A stretch of DNA of 8,682 bases from Oscillospiraceae bacterium. GTDB lineage: Bacteria; Bacillota; Clostridia; Oscillospirales; Ruminococcaceae. Under the pieces are notes generated by a model, which was given only the letters and a program-made list of their open reading frames with translations, did not search any database and was not told the DNA's origin. The position numbers and the translations under genes are program-made. Location of the stretch: contig JAEDJV010000104.1 of NCBI GenBank assembly GCA_016296165.1, forward strand, positions 1-8,682, written 5' to 3'. Below, piece after piece: positions 1-5,048 of the stretch. Numbering within the stretch: position 1 is the stretch's first letter; each line of letters opens with the position of its first letter.

Positions 1-193
1 TAAACAGTTCCTTTTTACCGGAAAAATACGCATTCAGTGTGCTCAGCAGCAGCGATTTTCCGAATCTTCTCGGTCTTGAAAGAAAACATATGTGTCCGCG
101 TGCGAGATTGTATACCAGATCTGTTTTATCAACATACACATATTCGCCGTTTATTATTTCTTCAAATGTCTGTACACCTATAGGATAACGCAT
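1..193 (-). CDS. AAA-ATPase-like protein, N-terminal fragment (runs off window start)
   Basis: Sixty-four codons are visible before the gene leaves the window. The N-terminus begins MRYPIGVQTFEEI. YVDKT follows at residues 20-24, then RPRRFGKS at 40-47, the Walker-A-like phosphate-binding loop. This order (short lead-in, VDKT, then the RPRRFGKS loop) is the signature of the AAA-ATPase-like family (PF09820), whose full members are about 500-550 residues and usually end in a PD-(D/E)XK nuclease-like domain. That C-terminal half is not visible here. The ATG has a strong GGAGG site in its leader and a promoter further upstream. The cellular role of the family is unsettled; the proteins occur in many copies per genome in gut Clostridia and Bacteroidetes. 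Family assignment is confident; function is not. Confidence 0.88.
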   Translation of the reverse strand, partial: MRYPIGVQTFEEIINGEYVYVDKTDLVYNLARGHICFLSRPRRFGKSLLLSTLNAYFSGKKELF

Positions 194-231
194 TTTCCTC
201 TTCCTCCGTTCTGATAGTTTTATTATTTTCA

Positions 232-260
232 AGTATACCATAGTTCAGCCTTTTATTCAA
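232..260 (-). promoter_or_regulatory. Promoter for the AAA-ATPase-like gene
   Basis: Read on the minus strand, the -35 is TTGAAT (255-260), the spacer is 17 bases and the -10 is TATACT (232-237). The -10 is preceded by TGG, an extended -10 motif. The start codon lies about 40 bases further on, behind a GGAGG site. The spacing and position fit a housekeeping sigma factor. Confidence 0.7.
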
Positions 261-295
261 TACTGAATTCATCTGTCTGTCAGCACTGTGATTTC

Positions 296-324
296 TTGAA
301 TATTGTCGGGATAAATGATACAAT
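296..324 (+). promoter_or_regulatory. Promoter of the decayed response regulator
   Basis: TTGAAT (296-301) and TACAAT (319-324) are separated by 17 bases, and TGA precedes the -10 as an extended -10 element. A GAGGTG ribosome site (335-340) and an ATG (346) follow. The control region looks intact although the gene behind it is broken, so a short useless transcript may still be made. It is divergent from the promoter at 232-260. Confidence 0.65.
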
Positions 325-345
325 AAAAAACGACGAGGTGATTTT

Positions 346-637
346 ATGCCTGATATAATGATAATAGATGACGATGCTCATATCAGTGAAATGCTTTCTG
401 AAAGTCTGAAAAATGAGGGATATACAGTTTCGGCAGCGTATTCAGGAACTGCTTGCAAGAATAGCTGTTCAGCTGAGAAATAAAAATACTTCTCCCAGTG
501 TTATAGCCATTCGAAAAAACGCCCGTTTATACCATGCGGTACAGACGGACGATTTCGCTGTATTTTTAAATATCTTTGTTTTTTACTCTCCGGTCTATCC
601 GGAAAAATGTTCGGATATAATTACTTTCAGATTATGA
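346..637 (+). pseudogene. Response regulator remnant, internally deleted and frameshifted
   Basis: From the ATG at 346 the reading frame opens MPDIMIIDDDAHISEML, the start of a receiver domain with the acidic cluster DDD at residues 8-10, and continues to TVSAAYSGT (residues 27-35). It then becomes nonsense and stops at 483 after 45 residues. The frame that overlaps it reads IQELLARIAVQLRNKN from 440. That is the typical end of a receiver plus linker in OmpR/VanR-type regulators, which normally sits about 70-80 residues further on. The phospho-acceptor Asp, the Thr and Lys switch residues and the winged-helix DNA-binding domain are missing. The frame stays open to 637, but residues after the linker match nothing I recognise. 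Seen: the two halves in different frames. Inferred: a deletion within an OmpR-type regulator. The partner kinase is not adjacent. Confidence 0.8.
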
Positions 638-675
638 CTCATTACTTTCATAACATTACTGAAAATACGTAATCA

Positions 676-1533
676 TTACCCTTTCTTCCTGATTGGGATC
701 CAGATTTCAGTATAATATTTTTCGTCTAGCGTTCCCTTTTCGTATTTTGTCGGGTCGTCATAGTATTCAACACAGTACCCTGCTGCAAATTCATAATCCC
801 TTAATGCCGGCAGCCACTCTGTATAAATCTTTGTATTTACATCCTGAAGCGCATCAGGCATAGGTCCTGCGCATGGAAATACTGCCCATTCAAATGCAGG
901 TATTGTCTTTGTGATAAATCCTTCCGGTACTTCCTGCCCCTTATACGGATCGGCAATCAGGTACTCAAAGCTTTCCTGTTTCATACTTTCATCAATATTG
1001 ATTCCAAAAGTTCCGCAAACTGTCTTTCCCTTTCCGGCATTAAAATGCTCCTGCCAGAACTGTGGAACAAGTTCCTTTGCTCCTTCGTATCCAAATGTCT
1101 TTGCATTTGCAATAACTGTAAATGCTTCCTTCTTCTCAATTTTGTAATCCATGAGATAGCCTCCCTCTAATGAAATTTTGATTTTCAGCGGTGCAAAGGA
1201 TTTTAGCATAACACAGTCTTTTCGTACAGCAGAGGGTGTTATACCATGAAAACGCGTAAAAGCTTTCGTGAAACTGTCAGGTGAATCGTAGCCGTATTTT
1301 AAAGCGATGTCAATTATTTTTTCATCTGAGGCCGCAATTTCATTTCCCACAAGAGCAAGCCGGCGGTTACGTATGTATTCTGAAACGGTAAATCCGCATA
1401 TCATCGCAAAGCCCTTCTGAAAATAAAACGGTGACACATTTACATATTCAGCAACAGATTCTGCAGAAATCTCCTCTGTAATATGCTCTTCAATATACTG
1501 TACCGAATCTCCTATTGCTTTCATCCATTCCAT
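676..1533 (-). CDS. AraC-family transcriptional regulator with GyrI-like effector-binding domain
   Basis: This is a 285-residue one-component regulator. Residues 5-105 form the AraC DNA-binding domain with two helix-turn-helices: about 22-45 (ISAESVAEYVNVSPFYFQK) and about 73-95 (the conserved IALKYGYDSPDSFTKAF, then GITP). Residues 126-283 form a C-terminal GyrI-like/SoxS-Rob-type effector domain (DYKIEKKEAFTVIA near its start, EIWIPIRKK at the end). This order, DNA-binding first and ligand domain last, is seen in Rob-like regulators that sense amphipathic or toxic small molecules. The ligand is unknown here. An AAGGAGA site lies 7-8 bases before the ATG, with an AT-rich -10 region upstream. 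No transporter or enzyme is adjacent on its strand, so the target may be its own promoter or a distant gene. No clear terminator is visible between its stop and the remnant ending at 637. Confidence 0.9.
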   Translation of the reverse strand: MEWMKAIGDSVQYIEEHITEEISAESVAEYVNVSPFYFQKGFAMICGFTVSEYIRNRRLALVGNEIAASDEKIIDIALKYGYDSPDSFTKAFTRFHGITPSAVRKDCVMLKSFAPLKIKISLEGGYLMDYKIEKKEAFTVIANAKTFGYEGAKELVPQFWQEHFNAGKGKTVCGTFGINIDESMKQESFEYLIADPYKGQEVPEGFITKTIPAFEWAVFPCAGPMPDALQDVNTKIYTEWLPALRDYEFAAGYCVEYYDDPTKYEKGTLDEKYYTEIWIPIRKKG

Positions 1534-1558
1534 CTTTTATTCTCCTTTGTTTGCTGTG

Positions 1559-1569
1559 ATTATATTATA
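1559..1569 (-). promoter_or_regulatory. Probable -10 region of the AraC-type regulator
   Basis: On the minus strand two TATAAT hexamers overlap by one base (1564-1569 and 1559-1564), about 25-30 bases before the start codon. No convincing -35 sits at 17 bases from either, so the promoter may be activator-dependent or weak. An activator-dependent promoter would suit an autoregulated AraC protein, but that is inference. Confidence 0.45.
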
Positions 1570-1707
1570 CACCATCAAAAAAGTCTGTTCCCGATAATAC
1601 TTGCTAAAATTTGTCCGGAATACTTAAAACCTTTTCAATATCCAATTGTTTTTCCATTATTTGCTGTAAAAATAGTCTATCACTTTTCATATAAAAAGTC
1701 AAGAAAT

Positions 1708-1830
1708 ATGTTGGGAGACGATGAACTTGAACTCGCTGCAGCTGTATTTACGCAGATTGGTGATGTAATGGCTGTAATTGCTGTACAGAGAAGTATATGC
1801 AGTAAAAATAAAAAAACAGGAACAACCTGA
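1708..1830 (+). pseudogene. Remnant of a small DUF6774-like protein (C-terminal half)
   Basis: The open frame encodes 40 residues from an ATG at 1708. Its core, DDELELAAAVFTQIGD followed by VMAVIAVQRSIC, resembles the C-terminal part of small clostridial proteins of the DUF6774 type, where a DDEL..LAA.FTQLGDTLATI.. pattern is usual. I recall that pattern from memory and did not search it. The N-terminal part expected in that family is not encoded upstream in any frame, there is no good ribosome site before the ATG, and no promoter is evident. I read it as a truncated copy. It may instead be a genuine micro-ORF, because its stop codon lies neatly within the loop of the following terminator. 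The function of the family is unknown to me. Confidence 0.4.
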
Positions 1831-1849
1831 GAAGGCTCTGTTCCTGTTT
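1814..1849. terminator. Bidirectional rho-independent terminator
   Basis: A perfect 10-base-pair stem (AAACAGGAAC at 1814-1823 with GTTCCTGTTT at 1840-1849) encloses a 16-base loop. A T-rich run follows on the plus strand (1848-1857), and an A-rich run precedes it (1803-1816), which serves as the T tract on the minus strand. It lies between the convergent remnant (stop within the loop) and the 249-residue gene, and can end transcription from both sides. Confidence 0.85.
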
Positions 1850-1862
1850 AATTTTTCTGCAC

Positions 1863-2612
1863 TTATGCCTGTTTCAAATAATAATTTTTACCATCGAATC
1901 CGCCTATATGGAGTATCGGTTTCTCACCTTTCATACCTGTCCTTGATTCTTTGAGCACCAAAGTAACAATAGTACCGTTTTCAAAATTCATTGAGCAGAA
2001 CTTCCCGCTAAATCTAAGCATTATACTGCCGTCCGGACACTTTTTCCATTCTGATACATTAGGTGTACCTGTCATGCTGTCAAGTACTGCTGTAACAGAT
2101 GAATCGAGTTTTACTGTACATCCTATCTGATCCTGAGTTGTTTCTGTTACCCGGAAAGCTCCGAATATCTCTGCAGTTTCTACCGACAGATTAGTCTGAG
2201 ACTGAACAGCAAATATGTCAGATACGCATTTTTTATCCCATAATTTCTTAATATCCGCAATAGCATCAGCTATCTGCCATTTCCAGTTAAGAATATTTTT
2301 TTCTGTATTAATGCTTCCGTACACTCTTACTGTAAAATCTTCAGCTGAGGCTTTTTCCATAAGAGTAAATACAGGGTTGACAAGTTCGGCGAAGTTCAGG
2401 TTACCTAATATATTTGACGATGCGTTTACTGCTCCAAGAAGCTTGCCTGTTAATGCATTACTGTTTCCAAGATACTTAATGTTTTTTCCGGAAGTATTAA
2501 AATCAAAATGTTCATTTGAATCATACGGGGATTTTGATGTTTTAACTTTGTGTTCTCTGAGAAATTCATCCATCTCTGATACACTCATGTCATTGTATAA
2601 AATAATCGACAT
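1863..2612 (-). CDS. Hypothetical protein, 249 residues
   Basis: I do not recognise this protein. It has no signal peptide, no membrane segment and no clear repeat, so it is probably cytoplasmic. The first 45 residues are polar and charged (MSIILYNDMSVSEMDEFLREH). Residues 46-90 hold a small-residue, Asn-rich stretch (LGNSNALTGKLLGAVNASSN). Residues 105-130 include a Trp- and Lys-containing helix (NWKWQIADAIADIKKLWDKK). The last 100 residues alternate in a beta-like pattern and end with GGFDGKNYYLKQA. The gene looks real: it has an AAGGAG site 10 bases before the ATG, a strong promoter, its own terminator and uninterrupted coding. It stands alone as a single-gene unit, so neighbours give no hint of function. 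Confidence 0.75.
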   Translation of the reverse strand: MSIILYNDMSVSEMDEFLREHKVKTSKSPYDSNEHFDFNTSGKNIKYLGNSNALTGKLLGAVNASSNILGNLNFAELVNPVFTLMEKASAEDFTVRVYGSINTEKNILNWKWQIADAIADIKKLWDKKCVSDIFAVQSQTNLSVETAEIFGAFRVTETTQDQIGCTVKLDSSVTAVLDSMTGTPNVSEWKKCPDGSIMLRFSGKFCSMNFENGTIVTLVLKESRTGMKGEKPILHIGGFDGKNYYLKQA

Positions 2613-2645
2613 AAAAAAACGCTCCTTTGATAATAAACTTATTAT

Positions 2646-2674
2646 AGTGTAACATTTATTTTAGCTAATGTCAA
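2646..2674 (-). promoter_or_regulatory. Promoter of the 249-residue hypothetical gene
   Basis: On the minus strand a consensus -35 TTGACA (2669-2674) is followed after exactly 17 bases by TACACT (2646-2651), preceded by TGT as an extended -10. The start codon is about 34 bases downstream of the -10. This is one of the strongest-looking promoters in the window, so the gene is probably well expressed under ordinary conditions. Confidence 0.75.
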
Positions 2675-2762
2675 GCTTTCCAGTTACTGTAAAACGTGCT
2701 GTCAGATCTCCGCTTCCGGATTATATTCAGATTAAAATTACATTAATTTTCTGAAAAATATA

Positions 2763-2791
2763 TTGACTATTAATCCCTGCTGTGCTATACT
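2763..2791 (+). promoter_or_regulatory. Promoter of the small membrane protein pair
   Basis: TTGACT (2763-2768), a 17-base spacer and TATACT (2786-2791), with TGC directly before the -10 (extended -10). It lies about 65 bases before the GlsB-like start codon. The leader between them is purine-rich (AAAGAAAAAGAAAGAGGG). Confidence 0.75.
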
Positions 2792-2855
2792 TTTCATTAA
2801 AAGATACACTCTTTTTTAATACAAAAACCAAAGAAAAAGAAAGAGGGAATACAAA

Positions 2856-3092
2856 ATGATTAAACTTTTAATCGAACTTATAATCGGTGCGATAGTTGGT
2901 TCTATTGCAGGAAAGATAATGGACGAAGGCAAAAAAGGTTTCTGGAAAAATTCAATTTTGGGTGTACTCGGCGGTATCATAGGCGGATTTGTCGGAAACT
3001 GTCTCCATGTTGGCGGCGGAGTTGCAGGATTTGTACTTGCAGTCGCAGGATCGTGCCTTGTTATCTGGATTGCCCGCCAGATGAAAAAATAA
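2856..3092 (+). CDS. GlsB/YeaQ/YmgE family (transglycosylase-associated) small membrane protein
   Basis: This 78-residue protein is almost all hydrophobic and glycine-rich, with three predicted membrane segments: about residues 3-20 (IELIIGAIVGSIAGKIM), 32-50 (NSILGVLGGIIGGFVGN) and 55-73. The GxxxG-like GAIVGSIAGKI and GVLGGIIGGFVG patterns and the length of about 80 residues match the GlsB/YeaQ/YmgE family (PF04226). Many relatives are induced by general or envelope stress, but the biochemical role is not settled despite the old name. The start is supported by GAGGGA eight bases upstream. A second small membrane protein follows 40 bases later with no terminator between them, so they are probably co-transcribed. 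Confidence 0.9.
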   Translation: MIKLLIELIIGAIVGSIAGKIMDEGKKGFWKNSILGVLGGIIGGFVGNCLHVGGGVAGFVLAVAGSCLVIWIARQMKK

Positions 3093-3116
3093 ACTGTATG
3101 GATTATTTCCGTAATT

Positions 3117-3122
3117 AGGAGG
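3117..3122 (+). promoter_or_regulatory. Ribosome binding site that fixes a TTG start
   Basis: A perfect AGGAGG lies 10 bases before the TTG at 3133. The nearby ATG at 3125 is only two bases from it, too close for initiation, and opens a 12-codon frame that stops at once. The site therefore selects the TTG. Confidence 0.7.
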
Positions 3123-3132
3123 TTATGAAGTT

Positions 3133-3456
3133 TTGGGTGAAATCATTCTCTTTGTTGTTTTGATTGCAGCTGCGCTGACATGTTTTATTGTAGGTGCTTT
3201 TCAGTTAAATGAAAAAGGCACTCCGCTTAACAACGCTTATCTTTATGCATCAGAAAAAGAACGGGAAAGCATGAACAAATCCCCTTACTACAGACAGTCA
3301 GGTATTATATTTATTCTGCTTGGAGTTATTTCACTTATCAATTCTGCAGAAGTGTTATTAAAAACCGGAAAACTGATTATTGCTGTTTTAGCAGTAGCGG
3401 CATTAGCCATCATTTATGCTGCTGTTTCATCATCAAAAATTAAAAAGAATAATTAA
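3133..3456 (+). CDS. Small membrane protein, DUF3784-like
   Basis: The product is 107 residues with three hydrophobic segments: about 3-23 (EIILFVVLIAAALTCFIVGAF), 56-73 (SGIIFILLGVISLINSAE) and 79-97. A soluble loop carries NEKGTPLNNAYLYASEKER and KSPYYRQSG. The loop-plus-helix layout and the pattern of residues around the loop recall small DUF3784-type membrane proteins of Firmicutes, but I am not certain of that family. Translation starts at TTG, chosen for the AGGAGG ten bases upstream. It follows the GlsB-like gene on one probable transcript and is closed by a strong hairpin directly downstream. Function is unknown; the pairing suggests an envelope role (inference). Confidence 0.75.
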   Translation: MGEIILFVVLIAAALTCFIVGAFQLNEKGTPLNNAYLYASEKERESMNKSPYYRQSGIIFILLGVISLINSAEVLLKTGKLIIAVLAVAALAIIYAAVSSSKIKKNN

Positions 3457-3461
3457 AAAAT

Positions 3462-3500
3462 AACGGCTGACGTTGTCCTTAACTGGAAGCGTCAGCCGTT
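3462..3500. terminator. Bidirectional rho-independent terminator
   Basis: An 11-base-pair perfect stem, AACGGCTGACG (3462-3472) with CGTCAGCCGTT (3490-3500), encloses a 17-base loop. T-rich sequence follows on the plus strand (TTTTCCGTTT from 3499) and a run of A precedes it (3454-3460), giving a T tract for minus-strand transcripts. It lies between the convergent small membrane protein gene and the transporter gene and can serve both. Confidence 0.88.
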
Positions 3501-3513
3501 TTCCGTTTATAAA

Positions 3514-4851
3514 TTATACATACCCAACAATGGATGAAACAAGGATTATCACCATACATACCGGAACTACAAATCTTATAAGGACATTATAAAGTGCTTT
3601 TGATTTGAATTTTCCTGATGATTCAACTTCATCCGAAACATATGCCGGTTTAACGATAAATCCGATCAGTATTGATGTAATGAGTGCAACTACAGGCATC
3701 ATAATATTGTTGCTGATAAAGTCAAAGAAATCAAGAATCGACTTTCCGAGGATTGTAAAATTAGAAAGCACACCAAAACCAAGTGATGACGGGATTGCAA
3801 TAAGGAATGAGAATATCATTACAAACAGGCAGGCAGGTGTTCTTTTGATTTTGAATTTTTCCATGATAATAGAAACAATGGTTTCCATAAGTGAGATAGC
3901 TGATGTAAGTGCTGCAAAAAGAACGAGCAGGAAAAATACAAGTCCGAAGATCTGACCACCCTTCATTGAATCAAAAACGTTTGGAAGAGTAATAAACATA
4001 AGTGTTGGTCCAGCCTGAAGTTTTTCAGGATCTCCGCCGGAGAAAGCAAAAACAGCCGGAATAATCATCATGCCCGAAAGGAAGGCGATAGCAGTATCGA
4101 AAATCTCGATATTTCTTACAGATTTTTCAAGGTCATCTTCTTTTCTCATGTACGAACCGTAAGTGATCATAATGCCCATTGCAAGTGACATTGAATAGAA
4201 AAGCTGACCCATAGCTGCTACAACCGTTTTCAGAGAAAAAGCTGAAAAGTTAGGTTTAAGATAGTAAACAAGTCCATCAATAGCCCCGTCAAGTACAAGA
4301 CTGTATGCTGCAGTACCTATTGACATGCATATAAGGACCGGCATCATAAACTTACTTATCTTTTCAATTCCCTTCTGAACTCCAAGAAGAACTACAAGTG
4401 AAGTTACAAACAGGAAAATCGCAAGACAAATAAGCGGACCGGCTGTACTGCCTATAAAGTTCTCAAAGTAACCCTCAGTAGTTGCTGCATGTCCCTGATT
4501 GGTCAGATACACCCCAAGAAATTTTACGACCCATCCGCCTATTACACAGTAATAAGGGAAAATAATAGCAGGTACAGCAGCAGCAAGCATTCCTAAAAAT
4601 GAAAATCTGCTGTTTATTTTTGAATACGCTTCAATCGGACTCTTCCCTGTTTTTCGTCCGATAGATATCTCTGTTATCATAAGTGCAAATCCGAATGTAA
4701 CAGCAAGAATCAGATAGACTAAAAGGAATATCCCTCCCCCGTGTTTTGCAGCAAGATACGGAAATCTCCAGATATTACCGAGTCCTACTGCGGATCCCGC
4801 AGCCGCCATAACAAATCCTAAACGGCTGGAAAAACCACTTTTTTTTTCCAT
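3514..4851 (-). CDS. Sodium-dependent transporter, neurotransmitter:sodium symporter (NSS) family
   Basis: A 445-residue inner-membrane protein that, by family, imports an amino acid or related amine coupled to sodium. The TM1 hallmark GSAVGLGNIWRFPYLAAK spans residues 19-36, with the unwound-helix Asn at 26, followed by HGGG. FPYYCVIGGW (99-107) is the TM3 substrate-site region. MGQLFYSMSLAMGIMITYGSY (214-234) is the TM6 unwound region. LTSAIS (315-320) carries the Thr-Ser pair of the Na2 site, as in LeuT. The length and about 11-12 membrane segments resemble MhsT- and TnaT-type members. The exact substrate cannot be read from the sequence. I chose the ATG at 4851, giving MEKKSGFSSRLGF, because GAGAGG precedes it. 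The in-frame ATG at 4920 lies upstream of the promoter -10 and would add 23 residues unlike the family. It is a single-gene unit ending at a shared terminator. Confidence 0.94.
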   Translation of the reverse strand: MEKKSGFSSRLGFVMAAAGSAVGLGNIWRFPYLAAKHGGGIFLLVYLILAVTFGFALMITEISIGRKTGKSPIEAYSKINSRFSFLGMLAAAVPAIIFPYYCVIGGWVVKFLGVYLTNQGHAATTEGYFENFIGSTAGPLICLAIFLFVTSLVVLLGVQKGIEKISKFMMPVLICMSIGTAAYSLVLDGAIDGLVYYLKPNFSAFSLKTVVAAMGQLFYSMSLAMGIMITYGSYMRKEDDLEKSVRNIEIFDTAIAFLSGMMIIPAVFAFSGGDPEKLQAGPTLMFITLPNVFDSMKGGQIFGLVFFLLVLFAALTSAISLMETIVSIIMEKFKIKRTPACLFVMIFSFLIAIPSSLGFGVLSNFTILGKSILDFFDFISNNIMMPVVALITSILIGFIVKPAYVSDEVESSGKFKSKALYNVLIRFVVPVCMVIILVSSIVGYV

Positions 4852-4890
4852 TGGTATTACCTCTCTCAAAAAAAATATAATAATACTGAA

Positions 4891-4920
4891 ATTATACCAT
4901 AACAGGCAGGAATAATGCAA
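4891..4920 (-). promoter_or_regulatory. Promoter of the NSS transporter
   Basis: On the minus strand the -10 is a perfect TATAAT (4891-4896) with TGG before it (extended -10). Eighteen bases upstream lies a weak -35, TTGCAT (4915-4920). The implied leader is about 30 bases and contains the GAGAGG site. The position shows that the ATG at 4920 cannot be the start of this transcript's protein. Confidence 0.7.
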
Positions 4921-4981
4921 TAGATTTTTTTAGTTGTGCAGCCCCCTAAAAATAAAAAATTATTTTTTACCGTTTTTTGTA

Positions 4982-5011
4982 TTGACAAATACCATGTTAA
5001 ACAGTTATACT
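4982..5011 (+). promoter_or_regulatory. Promoter of the hybrid kinase-DegV unit
   Basis: Consensus TTGACA (4982-4987) and TATACT (5006-5011) are separated by 18 bases. A GGGGAGG ribosome site (5033-5039) lies nine bases before the ATG at 5049. It is back to back with the transporter promoter; the two -35 elements are about 60 bases apart, and that gap is AT-rich with no obvious operator palindrome. Confidence 0.75.
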
Positions 5012-5048
5012 AAAATTAAGTATTTATTTATAGGGGAGGATTGGGACT

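Noticed and set aside
638..678. Terminator for the AraC-type gene
   Set aside because: ATTAC/GTAAT half-sites occur, but the stem would be short and weak and no T run follows on the minus strand.
1..700. Mobile element carrying the AAA-ATPase-like gene next to the broken regulator
   Set aside because: No terminal inverted repeats, target-site duplication, transposase or integrase could be seen; only the 5' end of the gene is in the window.
2700..2730. Operator-like hairpin TCCG-CTTC-CGGA between the divergent promoters
   Set aside because: Only four base pairs; expected by chance and not aligned with either promoter.
3125..3163. A 12-codon leader peptide frame starting at the ATG at 3125
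   Set aside because: The ATG is two bases from the AGGAGG, too close for efficient initiation, and no attenuator hairpin or codon bias follows.
4852..4920. N-terminal extension of the NSS transporter by 23 residues from the ATG at 4920
   Set aside because: This ATG lies upstream of the perfect -10 (4891-4896), lacks a ribosome site and adds residues not seen in the family; the ATG at 4851 has GAGAGG before it.
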